DNA of 64,000 bases from NCBI GenBank assembly GCA_022113835.1, contig JAILWY010000002.1, positions 8,968,501 through 9,032,500 on the forward strand, written 5' to 3'. Positions 1 through 9,424 of the stretch are shown here, piece by piece; position 1 is the stretch's first letter; every line of letters starts with the position of its first letter. This stretch comes from Atopsyche davidsoni (lineage: Eukaryota; Arthropoda; Insecta; Trichoptera; Hydrobiosidae). The notes under the pieces are model-generated. The model saw nothing but the letters and a program-made list of their open reading frames with translations, was not told where the DNA came from and ran no database searches. Made by a program: the position numbers and the translations under genes.

Positions 1-2315
1 TTAATCAAAAAATAGACATATGCATTGTTTATAAGATAAACGCCATAAATTTCACGTAATAGAAAAATCTCAGTTAATTTTTACTCCTTAAATTTGTATA
101 TACGAAGACGTTGACACGTGCAATTTTAATTCATAATACATGGGGTCCAGTGACGTCACGCTCTGAAATTCCGGCGCGTTACAAATTCAAATCCCATTAC
201 CCAGTCCGGGTCTTGCAAAAACACGGGGATTAACTTGTGCCGGCCCTGGGCGCTCCGTCCCTAAACGGCGCTTAGCGGGCCTCCTGGAGGCTTGGGGGTC
301 TCATAATCTGCCAAAATAAAATCATACTTAGCTTTAGCCGGAGTCGGGAGAGCCCTCTAAGTGCCGCTGGAAATTTCAATTTATTTTTTTAGTTTTTTCA
401 AAGTAGCACCGCTGAAATAGTTATTTTAAACACATTTTTACTTTTTATCAAAGTGCTTGTGAGAGAGACTTTGCATGTACATTGTATTTTTGGGTGTACC
501 CCAAATAAAGGGACACTTGCAAATCAGTTACATGTTGTATAACTCTTAAAACCAAATCAAAAGAATGCAATCCACTAACTCGTGCTTTCCTCCCCTCGGT
601 ACGTGATACCATGGACAGGTACCCGCGGATGTAGGTGCGTAATGCGTTAAGTACACGTGTTTGTTGCACGTGTCAATATTTGCCCAGTGTTGCAGGACTG
701 AGTGTTTACAGTCGGCCTTCGTGTCGTCTAATTGAGCCTCGACGGACTATCCCAGGAGCGCTCGCTCGCAGACACGATGCACTGGGTTTCAGATTTCATT
801 ATTATTATTTCAATATTAAAATAAAAATAAGAATATTCACATAATGTTCGAGAAATAACATGAGTAATTTTAAACAAATAAATACCTTTGGGTCATGTTT
901 TACAGCTCAACTTCATTATATTTGCATTTCACGTATATCAATGTTATTTTTTTGCTTACAGTGCCATTTGTCTCTCGATTGTCAAATTTAGCAATATCTT
1001 TTTTTAAGCGACATATTTTTAATGATAAGTTTTCTCTTTGTTTCAGGTAAGCTACTTTTGGTCATCTTATTATTTCGTGCCTTTCTACAGGGGTAAGTTT
1101 AAATTAGGTAGAAAAGCTCTTTACTCTTGAAAGTTTTATGTCCAGTACAAATCCGAGCCCAAAGGCACCGCTCCTAAAGGAAGTATTAGGCTATTGGCGA
1201 ACGGAACCGGAACACTCGTATTACCTATTTTAGAAATGGCTCCAAAGGAAACACCTGGATTTGATAAATGTCCTTGAGTTTCCTGCGAAATTTTGATTTA
1301 GTTCCCAGATTCTCTGCAACGTGGTTTCCCATTTTAAAAGTAGAGTTAATAACTGAGCTGAAAGCTCTCACCCATCTTATATAAATAAATTATTTTACTA
1401 ATAATATTAAGCTTTCTTCCTTAATAAATCACTTTTTATTCATTCTGCTGCATATTAAATCAATTTTATCAGATTTTTCCAGTTAATATTTGTATGGAGT
1501 TACAATTTTTTGTATATCTTCAGTAAATATCAGGTATGAAAAATGTTTTTCTATAAATGCCATTACTCATATCTTGGATCGTAATCTAGTAACTATTATT
1601 TAAACAGTTTTGTTGTTTTACTATATTTAATTTGCGAATAAACTTATTTGTATTTTGAAACAATAGATTGACAATAATTGATAGTTGTATTATTAGCACA
1701 ATCTAAAACAAACACGTTTGAATAAACATTCATCTCTAAATATAATAAATTTAAATACTTTGATTCAAAACAGAACACATGTTGTTAATTAGGCTTTTAG
1801 GTAATAATTAATAACTGGCGAATTTCACTTAATAATTTCCGCATTAATTTATATTAATAATACTATAATGTAAGTAGTTTCAAACAATGTAAAAAATATA
1901 GCTTCATTCGCTCAGTGGTCGTGGAACTTGTTTATCTATTTGCGTAGAACTTCTCCAACAACCATTGGAGAAGTCCCTGATCCAGCACAACCCTATTCAA
2001 ATATATCTCCTCGAGAGTCCGTAAGGCCACTGGAGCGCTTCTCAGGCGCCGTATCCTGTCTTCATACTCTTTTGAGTCCCGGTAGATCAATGAACACTAT
2101 CCTGTTCTATCGCTCTTGACGCTCAAGAGTCGAGATCCTCAGCAATAAATATCTCAACATACACATTTTGTAAACATTGTCTACTTTGATATAGCGAGTG
2201 TGTCTTTTGGACGATCCTTATATTTCACTGTGCGAAAAAAGGCTTCTATTATTTTTCAAAATATATAATAAACACGTCACGTTAAAAATAGTATTAAAAT
2301 ATTAGGGATATTTTA
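1..2315. other. Non-coding DNA, no gene recognised
   Basis: AT-rich sequence with short GC-richer patches near 160-300, 640-790 and 1900-2130. The open frames here are short, lack recognisable domains and have no convincing splice-site context. I see no transposon signature. It is probably upstream intron or intergenic DNA of the Sidestep-family gene. Confidence 0.5.
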
Positions 2316-2359
2316 GCATCTGATGATGACCCAGTGTATCAGATCGAAACTAGTAATGC
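2316..2359 (+). ncRNA. Hammerhead-ribozyme-like motif, HHR-A copy 1
   Basis: The hammerhead parts occur in order: GCAT (2316-2319), core CTGATGA (2320-2326), stem-loop II, GAAAC (2346-2350), a two-base stem III with loop TA, cleavage triplet GTA (2353-2355), then ATGC (2356-2359), which pairs with the first GCAT as stem I. Stem II has decayed: GACCC faces AGATC, where a better copy (26244-26287) has GGGTC. One extra T lies between the core and stem II, as in every copy here. It is probably a type I hammerhead with minimal stem III and weak or no activity. Confidence 0.6.
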
Positions 2360-2445
2360 AAATAATTTTTATAAACTCAATGTGAAGACAAAATACAAAG
2401 GTACTTTTATCATTATAATAATGGACTTCACGAATCAAATGCCTT
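2316..2445 (+). mobile_element. HHR-A repeat, single-sided copy
   Basis: This is the HHR-A consensus seen six times in the window. A hammerhead motif is followed by an A-rich linker, a block containing AAACTCAATGTGAAGAC, a block containing TTTTATCATTATAATAATGG, and the 3' end AATCAAATGCCTTGTC. It has no coding capacity. Unlike most other copies it has no inverted partner, and I found no target-site duplication, so its 5' limit is uncertain. Confidence 0.7.
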
Positions 2446-3052
2446 GTCATAGAAAAACATATATTTCTATATAAAATACACTTACATTGTAATTCAAATA
2501 TCCGTGTGCCTAGGTTTTATGACTTTCTAGGGAACCTCAACAGACCTCTGAGTCAAAAGTTGCATTTGTTTCACAGCACGAGAAATTGCATATATCTGTT
2601 CTCAGTTCTGAGGATTTCAATCTGTCGCGGTGCTCGTAGGGGAGGATGATCCTATTTGAAGCCAAACATCCCATAAAGTTAGAAAGTGCGTGCGGGAGTA
2701 GGCAGGGGCGCTCTAAGTTGACATTAATCACGCAAAGCGCGGCTCACTCCGCCCGCTTGTCCTGCTCCGCCGCTCGACTCCATCCGTGTGCCTAGGCTTT
2801 ATGACTGTTTACGCCTGTTTCCCCTCGCCCTTGTACAACACACGTCGGGTAATTTTATCTACACTGTCGTGAACATGGATTATTTTTTAGTTTTACCTCG
2901 CAATCGGCGCGTAACACCGTTGCGAAACTGACGAAGAGGCAATTTACAAATACAGCATTTTGATAGCCCTGCGGCAAGTATCATAGCTTTTTTTTTACAC
3001 ATAGAAAAAAAAATTAATTATTCTTTATATTATTTCACATTTACACATTACA
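2446..3052. other. Non-coding DNA with a 24-bp direct repeat
   Basis: A 24-bp sequence beginning TCCGTGTGCCTAGG occurs at 2501-2524 and again at 2783-2806 with one mismatch. The 258 bases between are GC-richer than the surroundings. No coding exon or known transposon end was recognised. Confidence 0.5.
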
Positions 3053-3172
3053 TGATAATGATTAAGTACATTTTTTCAAATTGATTGAAGAAACTCTCAG
3101 ATAAATATCATCTTGATTTGTGTAGGATTCGAACCCACATCCCCAAGCTTACATGGCCGTTATACACGTTAA
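3053..3172 (-). mobile_element. tRNA-like repeat, truncated copy
   Basis: Read on the minus strand this is the B-box half of the tRNA-like domain (GGTTCGAATCC in the variant here) followed by the body and tail towards lower coordinates (AGAGTTTCTTCAATC, then a stretch like AATGTACTTAATCAT). The A-box half is missing. It is an old partial copy just upstream of the composite copy at 3239-3571. Confidence 0.6.
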
Positions 3173-3238
3173 ATTCAAAATAAACAGTTTCACAATGTAT
3201 AAAATAGCATTAGGAATCTTAATTAAAAATACATTATA

Positions 3239-3571
3239 TATGTCTATTTTGTGGATTGAACGTCAATCAAGTGCGTTTTAATTACCTTTACAGGCTTACA
3301 TTACTTACTAATAAACTCTCATATATCATCGTGATTTGTGTGGAATTTGAAACCTACATCCCCAAGCTTTCATGCCCGATGCGTTACCAATTATACCAAC
3401 GAATCACTGGTACTTAGCAAGAATCCTATAAGTGAAACAACGTACTTATTATGCCAATTAAATATTGTTATTGTTGGTATAATTGGTAGTGCACCATCAT
3501 TATCAAACAATAAAACCTGTATAGGCAAAATCGTACTTCCTGTGAGACGGTCTTCACAAAAATCAATAATA
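3239..3571. mobile_element. Composite foldback of two tRNA-like repeats with different tails
   Basis: The left arm (3239 to about 3467) is a minus-strand copy. Its outer end is the 'AAAATAGACATA' tail and its tRNA-like region is 3330-3407 (GTGATTCG at the head, B-box-like sequence degraded). The right arm (about 3470-3571) is a plus-strand copy starting at the A box (GTTGGTATAATTGGTAGTGC). It jumps to a different tail that contains CCTGTATAGGCAAAATCG and ends CTTCACAAAAATCAATAATA. The two arms therefore carry different 3' ends and are joined head to head. I found no clean target-site duplication. Confidence 0.65.
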
Positions 3572-6500
3572 CACATTACTCTTTAAATTTTGTCATGAAA
3601 TTTGTCTTTGAACCTTTATGAGTATGATTGTTTTGAAATTCTAAGGAAGTCGTTACACTATCAAATTGCTTGTAAAACTTAGACAAATATGTTGGCATGT
3701 TAATCGGACGACGATTGAGTTAATTGATTAAGCTCGTGATTTATATATAGAACATTAAAACACTAAATATTTAAAAGTGAAGTATAGGCAGTGCGTGAAG
3801 TATCCCGGCGTGTGTGAGTAGGGGAGGGTGCATCCCCCACTGGGCCACGGCGCTGCAGCGGCAGGGATGTACTCTGGTGGCCTAACAAGGTGTTTGCGGG
3901 GTGAGGGTGGGGGTGGCACAGAGGGGTGGGTGGTATCGACCGTCGCGTGGCACACTAGTTTAGTTAGAGCCGGTGCGTAAAGGGTTAGCTGGGATCGATG
4001 CCGCTTGATTTCAGGTACCCCTGCTGAAAATTTGATCAATTATTACTCAATTTAACAGGAAGATATTTCATTCAATCTAACATTGCTGAAAGAACTACCT
4101 GTAATTATTATTAAATATTTAATTAATTTGGATTTTATTAACATTGATATATGTGTGTGATTAAATTTTTATTTATAATATTCAATTTACATATCATATA
4201 TTATCGTTTCATGTGTAAATTGACAATCCTCAGAGATAGTTTTTCTCAACGTTTTGTGTGTGAATCGATTCTCTATAACTTATTTTACAATTAAAATTAA
4301 AAAAGCTTTTGATAGTAGGGTTAAAAAAATTATAGTAGATAAGACCAAGGTATGGAAAAAAATATTGGCGTGATATTTCAATACTAATAAAACCGATGTG
4401 TTTAAAGCGCTTTATAAAGAAATACACTAAAAAACCAAAAGGTTTTGCATTAAAAAATTGTTAAATTTTTGAAGAATTGTTAGCATTTTTTAATTATCTT
4501 GTGATACAAATATATAACAGAGAATTTAAAATAAGCAAAATAAAGATGGACAGGTCTCATGAATGAAATATCGAGCCAGAATAAAATGATATGAAAAGGT
4601 ATAAATAACACTAGAGAACAGAACTAATATTTGTGAGTAACAGAACAATACCAACAGAGCGGAAGCGACAAGATGTTGACGTTTTTTTATTGGCGATGAT
4701 TTTGTGACATAACAATCTCTTAAATATTCGATAAAGTATTTCTTTTGTGCCATAAATTTCAGGCGAGGTCTGATTCCTTCTGAGAATTATTTCACACTAA
4801 AAACCCGTGCCTTAGAAGAGCTCTTATGTGTCCCATAACATAAGATCCGATTTTCAGAATTCACAATGTCATATTCAGAAGCCATAATCCGGGGAGAGAG
4901 CAGGCAGACGTAAGGCTGGCGCGAGAGGCTCCACGGCCATCCCTCTGAAGGCTCAACAAGTAAAGCATTACTGATTTTCTCGCGAGAGAATAATACAGAA
5001 TTCAGACATCTGCCGAATACGGAATCTGATCGATTGCAAAAACTCCAATACTCCCTGAAACTCGAAAAGGTCCCATTATTTATCTCTTAGATAAATAGTC
5101 ATAATATCAACGCGACAACGAACCATCGTTTAGTCAATAATGTTGACTGGCGAAATTAGGCTAGAAAGATATTAAATATTTATATATAGATAATAATATC
5201 ATTATAGTCTGTGAAAGTCACAATAAGGTAAAAACTGTCAAAAATAAGTATTTATTAAATAATTTTTTTATGGATATATATATATATATATATATGGTAT
5301 TTTAATATTTATTCAATAATTTATTAAAAGTTGTTAACTTCTCTGATAATACTAAACCAATTTTACTTTAGCGTAAATAACAAATAAAAAATATTTATAT
5401 ATTATATTTAACGGCTAAATTGAAATATAAATACTTATAATTTTAATACACCAGAAATTAATCAAATTTTATTTCAGTAGTAATTTTGGCTGACTCTTTC
5501 ATGTTATATTTTAACGATTGTCGTTTGACTGACATATTTTATTAAAATATAATCAATTGTGACGGAGAAGAACAGGTCAATTTAATAGAGCTTCTAATAT
5601 ATATTTATTTAATTACTTACTATTATACATAACAAAAAGCTCTTCCAGGAAATCTACGTTTCATTTAAGAACCAAAATCAAGTGCATTTAATAAGTATTT
5701 AATTGAAATCATAGCTTAAATGATAATTTAAAAACAAAGGAAGGATCAAAATAAATATATAGTACTCCAATTAACGTGAATCGCCAATATAACTTTTGGG
5801 CTTAATATCCAAGTATGCTTCTTTTTTTAATGTCGACATTCTCCAGTATAGTACTACACAAAAAATATAATGCTTAATAACAATCTAGGACAGAAATAAT
5901 TCATTTAATCCAACAATAATTCTAAGGGAAAAATACGAGACACTCTCGTGCCAATCAACGAGTGTTTTCCTCGTGTAGTCAATTTATGTGTGACGCGTTT
6001 TATTTAATCGGCGAATGAAAATGTAATGAAAACGACTCGTTCCGATAGATGTGTTTATTTAACGCTTATGAAAGAGGCAGTAATTTAATTGACGAATTAA
6101 AAGGGTTGATTGCGGGACGCGCTGTACTCCATAGGCCTCTGTTTGTACTGCCACACGTGCTTCAAATTCATTTTATTTCAATTTAAAGCTATTGGCAACT
6201 CCGTGTAGCATTAACCAATCAATTAAAAAAATCTATAAATTAATAGTTTCTACATACATTTTTTCCTTTTTACGCTATTAACTACGATAAAAGCCAGGCT
6301 GAGTCCAGACAGCTTTTATAAATTATTGCAACTACCCATTACACATACACTCTCTCTTCAACGTCATTTTCCAATAGATAGCTATAACCAATGTACTTTC
6401 TTTTTCTTGATAAATTTAAGCATATATTATGAGTACAAATACAGCTCTCACTCGCATTAAAATTAAATATTTTATAAAACAATGAATCTTAGTGAAAACG

Positions 6501-7214
6501 CGTACCATTGCTAACCGATTATAATAATTGAATCGACTATCTCAAAACATACGGTGTTTATTATGCATGTACGTTGTACGGATATATATTTTTTTATTAT
6601 TACAAAGTTTGCCGTGGCCGAAAGGTTAGTCAGATTCAGCGAAACAAACAAAATCAAATAAAAGTCTATTAATGTTATAAACAATATCCGGATTCAGTTG
6701 ACACGCAGCTCGCCAAGCGCCATCAATCGTTGTCAACAAGCAGAAACCGAAAGCCTTTACAAACCTGCTCTAATATTTTTTCGGAATAAGTTCTACACCA
6801 GGATGTACCACGATACATATTTATGAGTCACATCTATCAATCTTGTGTTTGGACGTCTCTTCAATCTCATTGCATCACTTTGTAGGCCAAACGTTCCTGA
6901 AATAAATGTATGTTGGTATAACCTCGCGTATTTCAGAACATAAACAGCCTGCTGCTTACTTATATTCACAGACACAATGTGTTTTAAAAAAGACCTCGAC
7001 AAAAATCATACGCTGTAATACTTTTCAATTCAAATATTATTCGTGAATGAAGATTTCTTGATAAAGCATTTTAAAAAAGGCTTGATGGAATCAACTTGAG
7101 AATTGAGCCATTTGTGGTAAAAATTGTCACAAACAGTTTTTATTTTTAACTTCATTAATTTTTTTAACATAAACATGACTTAAGAAATCTAAGTATTACG
7201 ATTGGATTTTTAGC
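3572..7214. other. Non-coding DNA, no gene recognised
   Basis: Low-complexity AT-rich sequence. It has a G-rich patch at about 3780-4030, with runs such as GGGGTGAGGGTGGGGGTGG on the + strand, and an (AT)n microsatellite at 5274-5295. Open frames here have no recognisable domain. Confidence 0.5.
5274..5295. repeat. (AT)11 microsatellite
   Basis: Uninterrupted alternating AT run. Confidence 0.95.
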
Positions 7215-7324
7215 AGCAGTAATAAATAAATTCAATATTTTTGACAGAGTACTTGGTGGAATTCCATTTTAATATTTTTGAATAAAATACTTGAGTGATT
7301 TTCCACATTTTTATTTTTATTAGT

Positions 7325-7360
7325 GACCGGTTTCGCCAACCTTTCACGTTGGCATTATCA
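7325..7360 (-). ncRNA. Hammerhead-like motif, HHR-B copy 1
   Basis: On the minus strand: TGATAA, then the perfect 6-bp stem GCCAAC/GTTGGC with a 7-base loop, GAAAC, CG, and the cleavage triplet GTC. The core departs from CTGATGA: G8 is A and C3 is not C. This predicts little or no activity, although stem II is perfectly preserved. Confidence 0.5.
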
Positions 7361-7368
7361 AACAGAGT

Positions 7369-7414
7369 GTTTAGTGATAATGCCAACGTGAAAGGTTGGC
7401 GAAACCGGTCTCTA
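7369..7414 (+). ncRNA. Hammerhead-like motif, HHR-B copy 2
   Basis: Stem II is GCCAAC (7382-7387) with GTTGGC (7395-7400). It is followed by GAAAC (7401-7405), CG and GTC (7408-7410). TTAG before the core can pair with CTAA after the cleavage site as stem I. The core reads TGATAA instead of CTGATGA, so it is probably a decayed copy. Confidence 0.5.
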
Positions 7415-7471
7415 ATAAAAACAAAAATGTGGAAAATCACTCAAGTATTTTATTCAAAAATATTAGCAGTA

Positions 7472-7696
7472 ATAAAGTTAAGGTGCTAATATGATTAGGC
7501 ACATTAGTTCATATATAGAAGATGGTTTAAAGAAACTCAGAAAAATATCATCGTGATTTGTGTGGGATTTGAACCCACATCCCCTGGCTTACATGGCCGG
7601 TGTATAATAAGTATAATAAATATAATAAGCCCGTAATGGGTAATAAATACGCATATGATTGACTAATCCATAACATAGATATAAAGTTAAGGTGCT
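7472..7696. repeat. 16-bp target-site duplication around a tRNA-like foldback
   Basis: ATAAAGTTAAGGTGCT occurs at 7472-7487 and 7681-7696. Its first five bases (7472-7476) overlap the right duplication of the HHR-B insertion, so this element inserted beside the older one. Confidence 0.88.
7488..7680. mobile_element. tRNA-like repeat, foldback insertion
   Basis: A 193-bp insertion with perfect 16-bp target duplications. The left part (to about 7600) is a minus-strand copy with the B-box half of the tRNA-like domain (GTGGGTTCAAATCCCAC on minus). The right part (about 7600-7680) is the plus-strand tail (CCCGTAATGGGTAATAAATACG and on to the end). Both 3' ends therefore point outward and the 5' halves are truncated at the central junction. 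Confidence 0.8.
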
Positions 7697-8854
7697 TAAA
7701 ACGCATGGCTTAAAATTGTGGATTAGAATGAACAATTGACAGAAGCTCGTTTAATATAAAACATGCATCGTAAATTTGACTGATCAAATTTAACACAAAA
7801 CTTTCAGCTTCGTCCATAAATAATTTTTTCCCATTACCGCTATTGATTTTATATTTAAGTGAGAGGCCCCCCGAGCGTGCCCCGCCTGCTAATGGCCCGC
7901 CGGCCCTGGACTCTAATGAAATAACTCAGGGCTGGACGCAGGGCGCAAAAAGACCCGCCGACGGTAACCAGATTTTTCACAAGTCAATCCGGAAATAAGT
8001 GACTCCAGCGCCTGTCATTCGGCGGCGGCTCTCAATCATTCGGGCCTTTTTATTCGAACCAACCCCCGAGAGTCCGCGCCCATACCAAAATACTGCGATA
8101 GTTTTTTTTTTTTTGTGAATAAGCATTGCTTGTGGATTGCACACGATAAAATCCTCTGAAAAAACGGTCCTTTGGCAAACTTTTATTTGACTAATAATAC
8201 AAATAACACGTGCATACACACATAAAGCTTGGCTGGCATTGATTTTATTTTTGACTTTCGGAAGTGATTCAACCTACGTTCTGGTTAAATATTAACAAAA
8301 GAAATAGGGTCAAATAAATTTACTTTTAAATATAATATATATTTGATGATGATAAGGAATTTTTTTTTCAAACCTAATTTTGAAAATATGCCATTATCCT
8401 ACCATCACTGGATTGATGTGCCGTTATCCGATAAATCCGCTGATAGCAATTGACTATTCACTTTGAATCACTAAGTGTCTCAATACAGGGTGGGGTACAT
8501 TTTTCATCGCCCTTTTTTTTACTGTCGGCCCCGAGCAGCGCTGTATTACCTCTTCCGGGTGCCGACAGCTGGTCTTTTTATATGTAATATACAATAATAA
8601 TACAATAATCATACACAATTCATTCATTCGTGAAGGTGGGTTTCCCAGAGAGCGCACTTTTCGCTGTTCCCCAGTCTGCCTCCCCTCCCTTCTATTCGTC
8701 TCTGACATTCGTCCCTTACTATATATGGAGACAGCGTCCCCGTTGGTTGATGCGCTGAAAAACATGAAAGCTGAAAAGCATGAAAATGGTGTTTCGTGCT
8801 CTTCAGCTCACGGTCCTCTTCAGCGCCGTTCTTGTCTTGTCCGTGGGCTTCTCC
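7697..8854. other. Non-coding DNA including probable LINE 3' flank
   Basis: A GC-rich patch lies at about 7860-8080. From about 8460 to 8854 the sequence is downstream of the minus-strand LINE fragment and is probably its 3' untranslated part, although I cannot define the element's 3' end. No host gene was recognised. Confidence 0.4.
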
Positions 8855-9322
8855 TCAGGCCGGTTCTCTGGAGTCTAGTTGGCGTTGCCTCTCGAGCTCC
8901 TTTCTTCGGGTCATGGTCTTTTCGGCAAAGGAGACGACTCTGTCCCAAGCTCGCTGGTCCTTGAGCATAGACGGCGTCTTGACGATGCCAAGGCTGTTCC
9001 GGAGTCGCCATCGCTCCACTTTGGTCGCTCCGAAGTTGAAGAGGGCGTGCTCTGCGTCGTCGCTGTAGTCGTCGCACAGTGGGCAGCATACGTCGACATG
9101 TCGACCGATCCTTCCGAGATAGCTGCCGAAGCAGCCTTGCCCCGAGAGGAGTTGGGTCAGCCTGTAGATGACCTGGCCGTGGCGTCGCGAAATCCACGGG
9201 CGAATGTACGGGATGAGCCTTCGCGTCCAGCGCCCTTTGGTGGATGCCACCCATCGCTGTTGCCAAGTCTCGGTGACGTCTGCCCTCACGCTGGTCTTGA
9301 TAATGACGAGGTCCTCCTTCCG
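8855..9322 (-). pseudogene. R1-like non-LTR retrotransposon, ORF2 C-terminal fragment
   Basis: The minus-strand frame encodes the region downstream of the reverse transcriptase in R1-clade LINEs. It contains the segments KGRWTRRLIPYIRPW and HGQVIYRLTQLLSGQGCF, a CCPLC...AEH zinc-knuckle-like stretch, and a basic C-terminal tail with RRKELERQRQ. The frame stays open for about 155 codons. It begins after an in-frame stop at about 9321-9323 and has no reverse-transcriptase core, so the copy is 5' truncated. Open frames on the opposite strand (8879-9424) and in the overlapping minus frame (8820-9266) are shadows. In an intact element the protein would copy its RNA into the target site; this fragment cannot. 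The R1 assignment rests on motif resemblance. Confidence 0.75.
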
Positions 9323-9424
9323 TTGTCTCCCTTACAATTTCATATACTTACTGCTAGATTCACAATAAATCACAAAAAAAGATGTATTAGATTTTTGTAC
9401 TGGTCACCGGATGTTCTCTCATAG

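Larger units (their letters stand above)
7227..7464. mobile_element. HHR-B foldback element
   Basis: A 238-bp insertion between perfect 12-bp target duplications. The outer arms are inverted copies of the HHR-B 3' region (AAATGTGGAAAATCACTC and TATTTTATTCAAAAATATTA), and two hammerhead-like motifs face each other in the centre (7325-7360 on minus, 7369-7414 on plus). The left arm extends further into the 3' end than the right arm. It has no coding capacity, so it is a non-autonomous retroelement. Confidence 0.8.
7215..7476. repeat. 12-bp target-site duplication around the HHR-B foldback
   Basis: AGCAGTAATAAA occurs at 7215-7226 and 7465-7476, exactly bracketing the inverted HHR-B pair. It marks both arms as a single insertion event. 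Confidence 0.85.

Noticed and set aside
8820..9266. 148-codon frame on the minus strand
   Set aside because: It overlaps the LINE frame in another register; its Arg/Pro-rich translation is a shadow.
8879..9424. 181-codon open frame on the + strand, the longest in the window
   Set aside because: It is antisense to the R1-like LINE frame on the minus strand and has no recognisable domain.
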